Shown: positions 21,868 to 30,775, numbered from the stretch's first letter. The stretch is 64,000 nucleotides of DNA from Inediibacterium massiliense (GCF_001282725.1 NZ_LN876586.1:645009-709008); one strand, 5' to 3'. Notes: generated by a model from the letters alone, not told the origin. Program-made: numbers and translations.

Positions 21868-23274
21868 ATGTATCAAACACTTATAGGACTTGAAATTCAT
21901 GCAGAGCTTTTGACAAATTCTAAAATATTTTGTAGTTGCTCTACTCATTTTGGAAAAGAAGCAAATATACAGTGTTGTCCTGTATGTTTAGGGCTTCCTG
22001 GAGCATTACCAGTTTTAAATAAAAAGGTGATTGATTTTGCTATGAAAGCAGGAATTTCAATGAATTGTGAAATTACAAAGAAGTCTTTTATGGATCGAAA
22101 AAATTATTTTTATCCAGATTTACCAAAGGCTTATCAAATTTCTCAATATGAACATCCTTTGTGCAGAGATGGATATGTAGAAATAGGAAAAGACAAAAAA
22201 ATTGGTATTCAAAGAATTCATATAGAAGAAGATGCAGGAAAGTCTATTCATGAGAAAGAGTATTCGTTATTAGATTATAATAGATGTGGAGTACCTTTAA
22301 TTGAGATTGTTACAAAACCTGATATGCATTCTTCAGAAGAAGCTTATCTATTTTTAGAGAATTTAAAAAGTATCCTTGAATATACAGAGGTTTCAGATTG
22401 CAAAATGGAAGAAGGATCATTAAGGTGCGATGTAAATATCAATGTTGTATCAAGTGATAAAATGAAAACGAATATTGTAGAGCTTAAAAATTTAAATTCA
22501 TTTAAAGCAGTTGCAAAGGCTATTGAGTATGAAGAAAAAAGACATATTTCTCTTTTAGAAAAAGGAGAAAATACAAAGAAAGAAACAAGAAGATGGGATG
22601 ATCACAAAAACATTACCATTCCTATGAGAAGCAAAGAATACATAAAAGATTATAGATATTTTAAAGATCCAGATTTGATGATGATTCATATAGATGAGGA
22701 GTGGATAGATCATATAAAAAAAATCATACCCGAGCTTCCTAAAGATAAAAGAAGTCGTTTTATAAAGAAGTATCAAATTCCAGATTATGATGCAAAGGTA
22801 CTTACTTCTTCAAGAAAAATAGCAGATTTTTTCGAAGAGGTGGTAAAGTATTTTTCAGATGCTAAGCTTGTAAGTAATTTTATCATGACAGAGGTTTATA
22901 GACTATTAAAGGAAGAAAATATAAATATAGAAGATATAAACATTACTCCAAACAATTTAGGAGAGCTTCTTAAACTTATAAAAGAAGGGATTATTAGCAA
23001 TCATATAGGGAAAAAAGTTTTTCAAAAGATGTATATTACTGGACAAAAACCAAGAAGTATTATAGAAAATGAAGGCTGGATACAAATATCTGATGAAAAT
23101 AGTATCAAAGAAATGATACAAAAGGTAATCAATGAAAATCCTGAGTCTATTGAGGATTATAAAAATGGAAAAGATAAAGCACTAGGTTTTTTAGTAGGAC
23201 AAGTCATGAAACAATCTAGAGGAAAAGCAAATCCTAAGCTTGTCAATGAATATATCAATGAAATGATCAAGTAA
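21868..23274 (+). CDS. gatB: Glutamyl/aspartyl-tRNA amidotransferase subunit B
   Basis: Kinase and tRNA-binding subunit of GatCAB (468 residues). The N-terminal cradle begins YQTLIGLEIHAEL and carries two cysteine pairs (CSCSTHF, CCPVCLGLPG), consistent with a zinc site. MEEGSLRCDVNINV and the tail domain with GQVMKQSRGKANP are family signatures. ATG at 21868 follows GGAGGGG; an earlier in-frame start would lie in gatA. The terminator-like hairpin for this operon overlaps the leader of the next gene. Confidence 0.96.
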   Translation: MYQTLIGLEIHAELLTNSKIFCSCSTHFGKEANIQCCPVCLGLPGALPVLNKKVIDFAMKAGISMNCEITKKSFMDRKNYFYPDLPKAYQISQYEHPLCRDGYVEIGKDKKIGIQRIHIEEDAGKSIHEKEYSLLDYNRCGVPLIEIVTKPDMHSSEEAYLFLENLKSILEYTEVSDCKMEEGSLRCDVNINVVSSDKMKTNIVELKNLNSFKAVAKAIEYEEKRHISLLEKGENTKKETRRWDDHKNITIPMRSKEYIKDYRYFKDPDLMMIHIDEEWIDHIKKIIPELPKDKRSRFIKKYQIPDYDAKVLTSSRKIADFFEEVVKYFSDAKLVSNFIMTEVYRLLKEENINIEDINITPNNLGELLKLIKEGIISNHIGKKVFQKMYITGQKPRSIIENEGWIQISDENSIKEMIQKVINENPESIEDYKNGKDKALGFLVGQVMKQSRGKANPKLVNEYINEMIK

Positions 23275-23327
23275 TTTCATTGAGTTTATGACAATAAAAG
23301 ATAGGAGTATGCTAAATCTTGTAACTT

Positions 23328-23379
23328 ATGCCTCCTTTTATGAATATTATGGATATAAACCATAAAAGGAGGTATTTTT
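23328..23379 (+). promoter_or_regulatory. Terminator-like hairpin that also holds the RBS of the next gene
   Basis: A 12-bp perfect stem, extendable to 15 bp with one G-T pair (CCTCCTTTTATG 23331-23342; CATAAAAGGAGG 23361-23372), has an 18-nt loop and is followed by TATTTTTC. The 3' arm contains AAAAGGAGG, the Shine-Dalgarno of the TTG start at 23381. It can act as the gatB terminator, as an RBS sequestrator, or both. Confidence 0.75.
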
Positions 23380-23380
23380 C

Positions 23381-24763
23381 TTGATCGAGCTTACTCTAGT
23401 CCATTGGATTTATGTAGTAATGGTATTTGTTGTATTAGGGATTATGTTGATGAGAAAGGATACCATTATTCCCTGCGTATTAGGAATATTTTTTATAGGA
23501 TTTGCAGCTAAAAAAACTATTTTAGGAGCTACAAAAGCAATATTTGATAGTTTTATTGTGGCAGGGATGGAGCTACTTGGGATTATACTAGTGATTTCAT
23601 GTATTGTTGCTATGTCTAAGGTGTTAGAAGAAATCGGAGCCAATCAATTGATGGTAAAACCTTTTACAAGATTTATCAAAACACCAGATATAGCATTTTG
23701 GTTTATAGGAATAACTATGCTTTTAGTATCATGGTTTTTCTGGCCTTCACCAGCAACAGCTTTAGTAGGAGCCGTAATGCTTCCTGTTGCACTGAAAGTA
23801 GGACTTCCTGCTATAGGAGTGGCTATGGCTATTAACTTATTTGGACATGGTCTTTCACTATCTACAGATTATGTAATTCAAGGGGCACCTACGATTACAG
23901 CAACAGCTGCTGGTGTACCTGTTGAATCAGTTATAGGCAAAGGAACACCTCTCTTTTGGGTAATGGGTATTGTAACCATTACAACGGCTTTTATTCTTCT
24001 AAAAAGAGATATGAGAAATGGAAAAATATCAAATACCAATATAGATGAATATCATAAGGAAGAAGAAAAGAAAATAAAGCCTACTGCTAAAATATCTGCA
24101 TTTTTAGTATTTATAGGATTTTTATTAGATGTGATAGCCATGTTTTTATTTGAGCTTAGAGGTGGAGATGCAACGGCTTTAATTGGAGGAACATCTATTT
24201 TATTACTTATGATAATTTGTGGAATGACTTATAAAGGGGAAGCTTTAGATAAAATTACAAAGTATATAAAAGAAGGATTTATGTTTGGAATGGAAATATT
24301 CGGACCAATCATTCCAATAGCAGCATTTTTCTATATGGGAGAAGTATCACCCTTTCAAGCTGTATTAGGAGAAGGAGTATTACCTGTAGGTTCTCAAGGA
24401 ATATTATCTGATATGGGAAGTGCATTAGCTGCTGTTGCTCCCATGAATCGGCCTATGGCAGCAGGTATGGAAATGATTGTAGGAGCTATTACAGGCTTAG
24501 ATGGTTCTGGATTTTCAGGAATGTCTTTAGCTGGATCTTTAGCAAAAGTTTTTGGAACAGCAGTTGGTGCAAGTATACCAAAACTTGCAGCTCTAGGGCA
24601 GATTGGTGCCATATGGGTTGGAGGTGGAACTATTGTTCCTTGGGGGCTTATTCCTGCAGCAGCTATTTGTAGAGTCATGCCTATAGATTTAGCAAGAAGA
24701 AATTTTTTTCCTGTAATGATTGGACTTATTGTTACAACTATAGTAGCTATATTTATCATATAA
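23381..24763 (+). CDS. Ion-transporter-superfamily carrier of unknown substrate
   Basis: Integral membrane protein of 460 residues with about 12 hydrophobic segments and a short cytoplasmic loop near residue 215. It shows Gly/Pro/Ala-rich conserved turns (WPSPATALVGAVMLP, GASIPKLAALGQIG) like GntP, CitMHS or related secondary carriers, but I cannot assign a named family or substrate. The start is TTG, fixed by AAAAGGAGG 8 nt upstream. That RBS lies within a strong hairpin, so expression may be conditional. It has its own terminator. Confidence 0.72.
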   Translation: MIELTLVHWIYVVMVFVVLGIMLMRKDTIIPCVLGIFFIGFAAKKTILGATKAIFDSFIVAGMELLGIILVISCIVAMSKVLEEIGANQLMVKPFTRFIKTPDIAFWFIGITMLLVSWFFWPSPATALVGAVMLPVALKVGLPAIGVAMAINLFGHGLSLSTDYVIQGAPTITATAAGVPVESVIGKGTPLFWVMGIVTITTAFILLKRDMRNGKISNTNIDEYHKEEEKKIKPTAKISAFLVFIGFLLDVIAMFLFELRGGDATALIGGTSILLLMIICGMTYKGEALDKITKYIKEGFMFGMEIFGPIIPIAAFFYMGEVSPFQAVLGEGVLPVGSQGILSDMGSALAAVAPMNRPMAAGMEMIVGAITGLDGSGFSGMSLAGSLAKVFGTAVGASIPKLAALGQIGAIWVGGGTIVPWGLIPAAAICRVMPIDLARRNFFPVMIGLIVTTIVAIFII

Positions 24764-24804
24764 CAATCTAAAACTAAGCCATAGGCTTAGTTTTAAATTG
24801 TTTC
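24762..24804 (+). terminator. Terminator after the carrier gene
   Basis: AAAACTAAGCC / GGCTTAGTTTT perfect stem with an ATA loop, extended by AACAAT / ATTGTT. Confidence 0.88.
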
Positions 24805-24815
24805 AGACTGTTGAC

Positions 24816-24949
24816 AAACTATATTTTAGAAAAGTCATAAAATTCGAAAGTTCATGGCGCCAACGAAATCTTTTCATTTCATTCAAGATTTCCGTTGCTT
24901 AGAAATGAGGAACAATTATTGAGAATTTGTGAAAATTAGTGACTTTATT
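24816..24949. repeat. Composite element A4: family A ends around a family B core
   Basis: The left end (AACTATATTTTAGAAAAGTC and following bases) is the reverse complement of the right end of A3. The right part (GAGGAACAATTATTGAGAAT onward) matches the inner right arm of family A in reverse. The central A hairpin is missing and is replaced by a reverse-oriented family B unit. No flanking direct repeat is evident. Confidence 0.72.
24849..24905. repeat. Family B repeat, copy B3 (reverse, nested in A4)
   Basis: The reverse complement reads TAAGCAACGGAAATCTTGAA and ends in CGTTGGCGCCATGAAC, matching B2 over about 55 bp with a few changes. Confidence 0.75.
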
Positions 24950-24990
24950 TGATCCATTATTACATCTGGGTTACAATTCAACAAACTACA

Positions 24991-25020
24991 TTGACGAAGG
25001 TTTTGACGAAGTGATATAAC
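24991..25020 (+). promoter_or_regulatory. Candidate sigma-A promoter of the amidase gene
   Basis: TTGACG (24991-24996) and TATAAC (25015-25020) with an 18-bp spacer. A possible Spo0A box lies 18 bp downstream of the -10. Confidence 0.5.
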
Positions 25021-25037
25021 TGTAGATAGAGAAAGAT

Positions 25038-25044
25038 TGTCGAA
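25038..25044 (+). promoter_or_regulatory. Possible Spo0A box (TGTCGAA)
   Basis: TGTCGAA matches the 0A-box consensus TGNCGAA and lies in the 5' leader of the amidase gene. A 7-bp site alone is weak evidence. Confidence 0.35.
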
Positions 25045-25110
25045 AATAATATAAAGTTGTTTTTATTTTTGACAAAAGGAGGAATGCTATTAAAATTAGG
25101 GGGACAAGTG

Positions 25111-27234
25111 ATGAAAAAAATACTATTATTTTTACTTATATTTACAATGTTTTTTTCCATAGTATCTACAGCTTTTGGACAAGAAGTAAAAAATAGCATA
25201 CAAGTAACGGACGGGATGACAGGAAAAAATCAAAAAGTATATAGTGTAAACTTGGTAATGGCAGGAGAAGTTGTTCATACAGATGTACCTGCTCTTTTAT
25301 ATACTATAAACTGGAAAAGTCGTACATTGGTACCTATTAAGTTTATTGTTGAAAATTTAGGGGCAGAAATTAAGTGGAACCAAGAGAAAAAGGAAGCTAC
25401 AATTATTGCTGATCAAAAAACTATTATTTTAAAAATAGATAGTAATAAGGCTTTAGTCAATGGAAAATCAGTTGCTCTTCCTGATCAAGTTCCTGCAAAG
25501 TTGCTAGGGTACAAGGAAAATTATAGAACCATGGTTCCTTTAAGATTTATTGCTGAACAATTAGGAATGAATATAGGATGGGATCAAGAAAGTGCTACGG
25601 TTACTATTGAAGCTTTAAAACCTACAGAACCTGTAGAACCTGTACAACCTAGTATTCCTGTAGAAGCTATTACAGATATTACATATGAAAATTCAAAAAG
25701 ACCTCAAATCCTGATTAAAACTACTAATAAAGTAGATTTTAAAACAACTTATCTAGAAGGAAGTAAATATGGAAGTTGCGATCGATTGGTTTTAGATGTT
25801 TCAAACACTAATTTTAAGATCAATGATTCATCTATGATAGAAGGGGAAGGACTCATCAAAAAAACTATCAATAAAGATGGAATCATGACTATAAGAGGGT
25901 CTTTATTTGAGCCAGCACCTAAAAATGTAAGTCGTATTGTAATAGACTTAGCTATGCCAAAAGGATATCATGTTTCTTATGATGAAGATCAAAAGGGCAT
26001 TAAAGTAGAATTTGTAAATAGTGTAAATAACATAAAAGTAGAGAAGAGAAATCTTGTAGATGCGGTTGTAATCCAAACGGAAGAAAAAGCTACTTATAAT
26101 AAAATGGATCTAGGAAATAGAGTGGTTGTAGATGTATTAAATGCATCATTAAAGTTTAATAAAAGTGAAGTGCCTATTTCACAGGTAGGAATTAAAAAAA
26201 TTAGAGTAGCTGAATTTGAACCAGATCAAAATTATGAAAAAGATGATAGAATTGTTCGGATTGTATTAGATTTAGACAGTATGCAAAGTCCTGAAAATGT
26301 TTTTATCAATCAAGAAGGAAAGGATATTGTTATCTATACTAGTCAAAAACCTATAGACACAATGAATTATGAAAAAGTAAATAATAGTCAATCGCTCCTT
26401 AAACTTTCTCTAAAAGATGAAGTAAAATATGATATAGATTATGATTTTAATAAGAATGAAATGTATATAACTGTGCCAAAGGACAAGATAGAATTAAAAA
26501 ATGCTCTTCTTACCTTAGATGATCGTATGATTCAAACAATTAAAGTGGAGGGAAAAAATGATTCTTACTTATTAAGTATCAAAATGAAAGAAAAAACAGA
26601 ATATAAAATAGAAAGTTCAAAAACAACAGATGAAATTAAAATAAGATTTACAAATAATACAATTATTTCACCGAGCACAGGGAAAAAATTAATTGTTATT
26701 GATGCAGGACATGGAGGAAAAGACCCTGGAACTCATAGCACGACTCCTTTATTATATGAAAAAAACTTAGCATTAGATACGGCAAAAAGATTAGAACAAC
26801 TCCTACAAGCAGCAGGGTATAATACATATATGACAAGAAATGATGATACATTTATAGAACTTAAGGATAGACCTGGTGCTGCCAATAAGTTAAATGCAGA
26901 TTTATTTGTCAGTATTCACTTCAATTGGATTGCAAATCCAGAAATTAGTGGAGTACAAACTCTTTATGTAGGAAATGATCCTAGAAATAATAAAGATTTT
27001 GCAACGATTATGCAGCAAGAGCTCGTAAAAGGATTAAATGCAACAGATAAACTGATTGTTCATAGACCAAACCTAGTAGTGATTCGAGATACAAAAATGC
27101 CAGCTGTTTTATGTGAGATTGCATTTTTATCGAATCTTCAAGATTCTATGAAAGCGAGTACACCAGAATATAGACAAAAAGCTGCTCAAGCAATGCTAAA
27201 TGGAATTGAAAGATATTTAAATGAGGTAAAATAA
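25111..27234 (+). CDS. N-acetylmuramoyl-L-alanine amidase with stalk and AMIN domains
   Basis: Exported peptidoglycan hydrolase of 707 residues that cleaves the lactyl-amide bond between MurNAc and the stem peptide. A signal peptide (about 1-25) is followed by a copper-amine-oxidase-N-like stalk domain in two halves (about 32-170: RTLVPIKFIVENLGAEIKWN; RTMVPLRFIAEQLG). AMIN-type beta domains follow (about 185-420), then the Amidase_3 catalytic domain (about 545-707) with zinc ligands in VIDAGHGGKDPG, the Glu of EKNLALDTA, the His of SIHFNW and the catalytic Glu of VLCEIAFLSN. The ATG at 25111 is chosen because it begins the signal peptide after AGGGGGACAAG. Confidence 0.92.
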   Translation: MKKILLFLLIFTMFFSIVSTAFGQEVKNSIQVTDGMTGKNQKVYSVNLVMAGEVVHTDVPALLYTINWKSRTLVPIKFIVENLGAEIKWNQEKKEATIIADQKTIILKIDSNKALVNGKSVALPDQVPAKLLGYKENYRTMVPLRFIAEQLGMNIGWDQESATVTIEALKPTEPVEPVQPSIPVEAITDITYENSKRPQILIKTTNKVDFKTTYLEGSKYGSCDRLVLDVSNTNFKINDSSMIEGEGLIKKTINKDGIMTIRGSLFEPAPKNVSRIVIDLAMPKGYHVSYDEDQKGIKVEFVNSVNNIKVEKRNLVDAVVIQTEEKATYNKMDLGNRVVVDVLNASLKFNKSEVPISQVGIKKIRVAEFEPDQNYEKDDRIVRIVLDLDSMQSPENVFINQEGKDIVIYTSQKPIDTMNYEKVNNSQSLLKLSLKDEVKYDIDYDFNKNEMYITVPKDKIELKNALLTLDDRMIQTIKVEGKNDSYLLSIKMKEKTEYKIESSKTTDEIKIRFTNNTIISPSTGKKLIVIDAGHGGKDPGTHSTTPLLYEKNLALDTAKRLEQLLQAAGYNTYMTRNDDTFIELKDRPGAANKLNADLFVSIHFNWIANPEISGVQTLYVGNDPRNNKDFATIMQQELVKGLNATDKLIVHRPNLVVIRDTKMPAVLCEIAFLSNLQDSMKASTPEYRQKAAQAMLNGIERYLNEVK

Positions 27235-27240
27235 ATTAGA

Positions 27241-27409
27241 CAAAGTCATAAAAAACGTCACTGGATTTTCAAATTTGGAAAATATATAGAAACGATCGAA
27301 AATAGCATTACAAACTCGTGATACTCAAACAGTGTAATGCTAATGATTTTCTCACTTATTCTATATTTTCACAAATTCTCAATAAATGTTCCGCATTTTA
27401 TGACTTTGC
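27241..27409. repeat. Family A palindromic element, copy A3
   Basis: Outer arms CAAAGTCATAAAA and TTTTATGACTTTG enclose the same middle arms and central hairpin (AGCATTACA / TGTAATGCT) as A1 and A2. Homology extends right to about 27427. It starts 7 bp after the amidase stop and ends just before the amidase terminator. No duplicate of that terminator is seen on the left. Confidence 0.82.
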
Positions 27410-27427
27410 TAAAATATAGTTTGTTTA

Positions 27428-27466
27428 CAAAATCAGACTAAGCCTAGGGCTTAGTCTGATTTTGTA
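27428..27466 (+). terminator. Terminator of the amidase gene
   Basis: A perfect 17-bp stem (CAAAATCAGACTAAGCC and its complement) with a TAG loop. Confidence 0.85.
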
Positions 27467-27737
27467 TAGAAATATGATTGTATGTATTTTGAGGGGTAAA
27501 ATACACACAGCTAGGATGGGGAGTAGAAGATAACGAAATAACATGAGTAAGATTGCATTTACCATCATTCTGAAAAAAACAAGGAAGAGAACAATTGATG
27601 TTAATCATTTAAATGATCACCTCTTAAAAATAGTATTTGAATATATAGGATAAACATACCTTGAAAAAAATGTATATCTGTATAAAAAACTTAAAAATTC
27701 ATATCATAAACAAGAATAAGAATAAAGGAGGAAATGT
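27467..27737. other. Intergenic stretch with one possible micro-ORF
   Basis: AT-rich and mostly featureless. An ORF for 36 residues (27543-27653, opening MSKIAFTIILKKTRK) has only a weak upstream GGGGAG. GTATTTT / AAAATAC forms a small hairpin near 27484-27504. I do not support a gene here. Confidence 0.4.
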
Positions 27738-28322
27738 ATGTTTTTTGAGGATTATACAAAGACAAAAGTTTTGTATCATATTATCAGCTTGATTGATTTA
27801 AAAAGAGTATTAGAAAAAGGAATTCATTTTGATGATAAAATTACTTATCAAACCAAATATGATGGCTTTCATGAATCCATTGACAAAGAAAAACCAGACT
27901 ATATTCCCGATTGGGTCATTAGAAATCAATCTATTTTTGCAAGTATGAATTATCCTGATAGCCATTATTTTCATTCTCATAGTGCAGTCTTAGCTATTCA
28001 GGTAAATCCTAAAAAATGTTGGATAGCCAATGAAAATTATGCCAATGAATTTTATGAACCTTTTGTATTACAACATATAAAAGATTTTGAAGGATGCAAA
28101 AAATACATTCAAAATCAAGGAAAGGAATTGCTAAAGAAATATTGGGAGACGTCTTTAAGCTTTGAAGAAAATTTAAAAGTTAGAAAAGATAAAGCAAAAG
28201 GATATGATGCAGAGGTTCTTATTTTACATCCTATTGAGTCTAAAGATATTAAGATAGAATATATTGTATCTGATCATAAAATGTTGACTTTAAAAGAATG
28301 GAAAAATACTTTTTGTGAATAA
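27738..28322 (+). CDS. Unknown protein, possibly ADP-ribosyltransferase fold (DarT-like)
   Basis: Cytosolic protein of 194 residues that I do not recognise with certainty. The N-terminal VLYHIISLIDLKRVLEKGI resembles the entry motif of DarT/DUF4433-type ADP-ribosyltransferases (YHIT...LxxIxxxGL). The C-terminal GYDAEVLILHPI is like their AEVL strand preceding the catalytic region, followed by IKIEYIVSD. A middle motif NQSIFASMN could be the NAD-binding strand. No macrodomain antitoxin is adjacent. AAAGGAGG precedes the ATG, and it stands alone between terminators. Function is open. Confidence 0.5.
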   Translation: MFFEDYTKTKVLYHIISLIDLKRVLEKGIHFDDKITYQTKYDGFHESIDKEKPDYIPDWVIRNQSIFASMNYPDSHYFHSHSAVLAIQVNPKKCWIANENYANEFYEPFVLQHIKDFEGCKKYIQNQGKELLKKYWETSLSFEENLKVRKDKAKGYDAEVLILHPIESKDIKIEYIVSDHKMLTLKEWKNTFCE

Positions 28323-28345
28323 GGATGCAAGTTTGCATCTTTATT
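28321..28345 (+). terminator. Short hairpin terminator
   Basis: GATGCAA / TTGCATC stem followed by TTTATTATTT, right after the preceding stop. Confidence 0.55.
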
Positions 28346-28449
28346 ATTTATATGAATTTTTCAGAATAATCAATCAAAAAAGTTTTAGGAATAGAAAAAA
28401 GGATATATAATAAAAATAAATATTAATATTTATACAGGAGGAAGTTGGA

Positions 28450-28971
28450 ATGGAGTTTATTTTAGGATATTTGATTATATTTTGTTCAAGAATTGTAGAT
28501 GTATCTATTTCCGTAGTAAGAACAATTTTGATGGTGAGAGGGAAAAAATTTCAAGCAGCAGCTTTAGGAGTATTAGAAACATTTATCTATATCACAATTC
28601 TTACCAAAATCATGGGACAACTAGATAATATAGGGAATTTGATCGCTTATGCATTAGGATTTGGAACAGGTCAGATGGTAGGAATTTTTTTAGAACAAAA
28701 AATGGCTATTGGACATGTAACAGCTCAGATTATTACAAAAGTAGATGAAGAGGAACTTTTGGAAATATTAAGAAGAGAAGGCTTTGGTGTGACGGTTATT
28801 CAAGGTTATGGAAGAGAAGGAGTTAAAAATATTCTAAATATTGCATTACAAAGAACTATGCTTCCAAAATTAAATGAAATATTAAATGAATTTGATAAAG
28901 ATGCATTTGTTACCATAATGGATACAAAGAATATTCAAGGAGGATATTTAAGAAGAATGAAAAGAAAATAA
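28450..28971 (+). CDS. UPF0316 (DUF2179/DUF5698) membrane protein
   Basis: Small membrane protein of 173 residues. Three hydrophobic segments occupy residues 1-80, with the family block RIVDVSISVVRTILMVRGKK. They are followed by a soluble DUF2179 domain (about 95-165: GFGVTVIQGYGREG). Family function is unknown. RBS is AGGAGGAAG. It lies upstream of the gerM-like gene but separated by 79 bp and probably independent. Confidence 0.88.
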   Translation: MEFILGYLIIFCSRIVDVSISVVRTILMVRGKKFQAAALGVLETFIYITILTKIMGQLDNIGNLIAYALGFGTGQMVGIFLEQKMAIGHVTAQIITKVDEEELLEILRREGFGVTVIQGYGREGVKNILNIALQRTMLPKLNEILNEFDKDAFVTIMDTKNIQGGYLRRMKRK

Positions 28972-29050
28972 TACAAATTTAAGGTTTTAGACATAGTGTC
29001 CATGCTTAACTAATATAATTTTACAAAGATATTGGTTAGGGGGGACATGA

Positions 29051-30076
29051 ATGAAAATACGAAAAGGAATAGGGATCTTTTTAATATTGTGTATAATGAT
29101 GGGTGCTGTTGTGTATACAAATCCTTTTAACATGGTAAAAGGGTTATTCAATGATGAAAAATCAGCTTCAAATATTATTGAAAGCAATGAAAATACCAAA
29201 GAAGATTGTGCTTTAAGAGATACAGTGCTTTATTATAAAGATGATAAAGGATTTTTAATTCCTGTTATGAGAAAAATTCCATGGACACAAGATAGAGGAA
29301 TAGCTAGAATTGCTTTAAATGCTATGATTGATACACCTAGTAATAGAGAAGATATAAAAGAAATAGGATTACAGCCCATTATTCCTGCAAATACTCAAAT
29401 TAGAGGAATGACTATTAAAGAAGGGTTATGTAAAGTTGATTTTAGCAAAGAATTTTTAAATTATTTTAGTAAAGAAGAAGAAGAAAGCTTAATAAAATCT
29501 GTAGTATATACTTTAACAGAGTTTCCAACTATTGATCGGGTACAACTTATGGTAAATGGAGAGGTTCCAAATGTTTTTACTTTTGGAACCAATGTAGCAA
29601 GTGTAATGACAAGAGACAACATTAATTATGTTAGTCAAGGTAGTAGCGATCAAAAGGTAGTAGTATATTATGAAAGTACAGCGAATGGATTATTGTCTTA
29701 TTTTGTTCCTGTAACAAAATCTATTAAAAAAGAAGATACAACACCTGTCAATGTATTAGATGCTTTAGATGCACTAGTAGAAGGACCTCCAGAGGGAATA
29801 GGATTATATACTGAAATTCCAAAAGGGACACAAATTATAGGAGTAGATATGAATGAAAGCGTAGCTACTATAAATCTTACAGAAGAAGTGTTAGATGTAG
29901 TAGAAAACGATCAAGCAGCATCCAGTATGGCAAAGACTTTTGGATTGACTTTAAAAGAACAATATCCTAATATTGCAGGGGTAAAGCTTTGTGTCAATGG
30001 AAAAGAGCTAAGAATTGGAGAAAGCAAAACAGAGGAGCCTATTGTAGTACCTACATTTGCAAATCAATATGAATAA
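29051..30076 (+). CDS. gerM: GerM-like protein with two GerMN domains
   Basis: Exported protein linked in Bacillus to sporulation and germination (341 residues). A signal anchor (about 5-27) is followed by two tandem GerMN domains. The first has FLIPVMRKIPWTQD, LCKVDFSKEF and VQLMVNGEVP; the second has SVATINLTEEVLDV and VKLCVNGKEL. The two-domain layout and the following rph, rdgB and phosphoesterase genes match the Bacillus gerM locus, although a nuclease gene in the opposite strand intervenes here. Biochemical activity is unknown. Confidence 0.85.
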   Translation: MKIRKGIGIFLILCIMMGAVVYTNPFNMVKGLFNDEKSASNIIESNENTKEDCALRDTVLYYKDDKGFLIPVMRKIPWTQDRGIARIALNAMIDTPSNREDIKEIGLQPIIPANTQIRGMTIKEGLCKVDFSKEFLNYFSKEEEESLIKSVVYTLTEFPTIDRVQLMVNGEVPNVFTFGTNVASVMTRDNINYVSQGSSDQKVVVYYESTANGLLSYFVPVTKSIKKEDTTPVNVLDALDALVEGPPEGIGLYTEIPKGTQIIGVDMNESVATINLTEEVLDVVENDQAASSMAKTFGLTLKEQYPNIAGVKLCVNGKELRIGESKTEEPIVVPTFANQYE

Positions 30077-30103
30077 ACCAGTGGAGAGACACTGGTTTTT
30101 TCA
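30075..30103. terminator. Bidirectional terminator between gerM-like and nuclease genes
   Basis: AAACCAGTG / CACTGGTTT stem with a six-base loop, T-run on the plus strand, between convergent genes. Confidence 0.8.
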
Positions 30104-30775
30104 TATTAAAATTTCAGCACAAACAGGGTAATGATCAGAAAATTTAACAGGAAACACATGGTAATTCATTAACTCTATAGAAGGAGATAAAAAGATATAG
30201 TCAATTCTTTTATTTAAAGGCATAAGGGTAGATAAATCTTCTTTATGAAACTTTGTTGCAGCATCTATCATTGGAATATTTAATTTTGGATTAGAAGTAT
30301 TAAAATCTCCTAACAATATGAAAGGATCATTGAGTGTTTTTATATATTTTTCAATATAAGAAAGTTGTTTTTCTCTCTCTTTAGCATTTAGACCTAAATG
30401 TATGTTTAAAATATTTAGTTTTTTATTTCCTATTTTTAAAAGTGTGTGAATCATTCCTCTTTGTTCTTTTTTACTAGGTAAAGGAATATGCTTTTGATTT
30501 AAAATTTTAAAAAAGCTAAAAGTAGCAACCCCATAATACCCATCTCCTATTTTTACATTAGGAGAAAAGGCATGATTACACAAAAGATTTTTATAAATGG
30601 TACTAACTTGGTATCCTCTTTTATTATTTTCATTAATTTCTTGTAAAGCCATGATATGAAATTTTTCATTTTTAAGAAAATCCATAAGTTGATTAAGCTT
30701 AGGAATCATAAACAAGTCTTTACCACTATGAATATTATAAGTAAGGATTTTTAATATATATTTATCTTGTGCCAT
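30101..30775 (-). CDS. Endonuclease/exonuclease/phosphatase family protein
   Basis: Metal-dependent phosphoesterase of the DNase I-like (EEP) fold, 224 residues. Conserved blocks are visible in order: LTYNIHSG (metal Asn), ALQEIN (metal Glu), NIHLGL (His), LLGDFN (catalytic Asp and Asn), KRIDYIFLS and FSDHYPV (catalytic His). There is no signal peptide, so it is cytosolic. The substrate may be DNA, a nucleotide, an inositol phosphate or a lipid and cannot be told. It is convergent with the gerM-like gene. Confidence 0.85.
   Translation of the reverse strand: MAQDKYILKILTYNIHSGKDLFMIPKLNQLMDFLKNEKFHIMALQEINENNKRGYQVSTIYKNLLCNHAFSPNVKIGDGYYGVATFSFFKILNQKHIPLPSKKEQRGMIHTLLKIGNKKLNILNIHLGLNAKEREKQLSYIEKYIKTLNDPFILLGDFNTSNPKLNIPMIDAATKFHKEDLSTLMPLNKRIDYIFLSPSIELMNYHVFPVKFSDHYPVCAEILI

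Noticed and set aside
27543-27653. Possible 36-residue protein MSKIAFTIILKKTRK...
   Set aside because: Weak ribosome-binding site, no family resemblance, and AT-rich context where such ORFs arise by chance.
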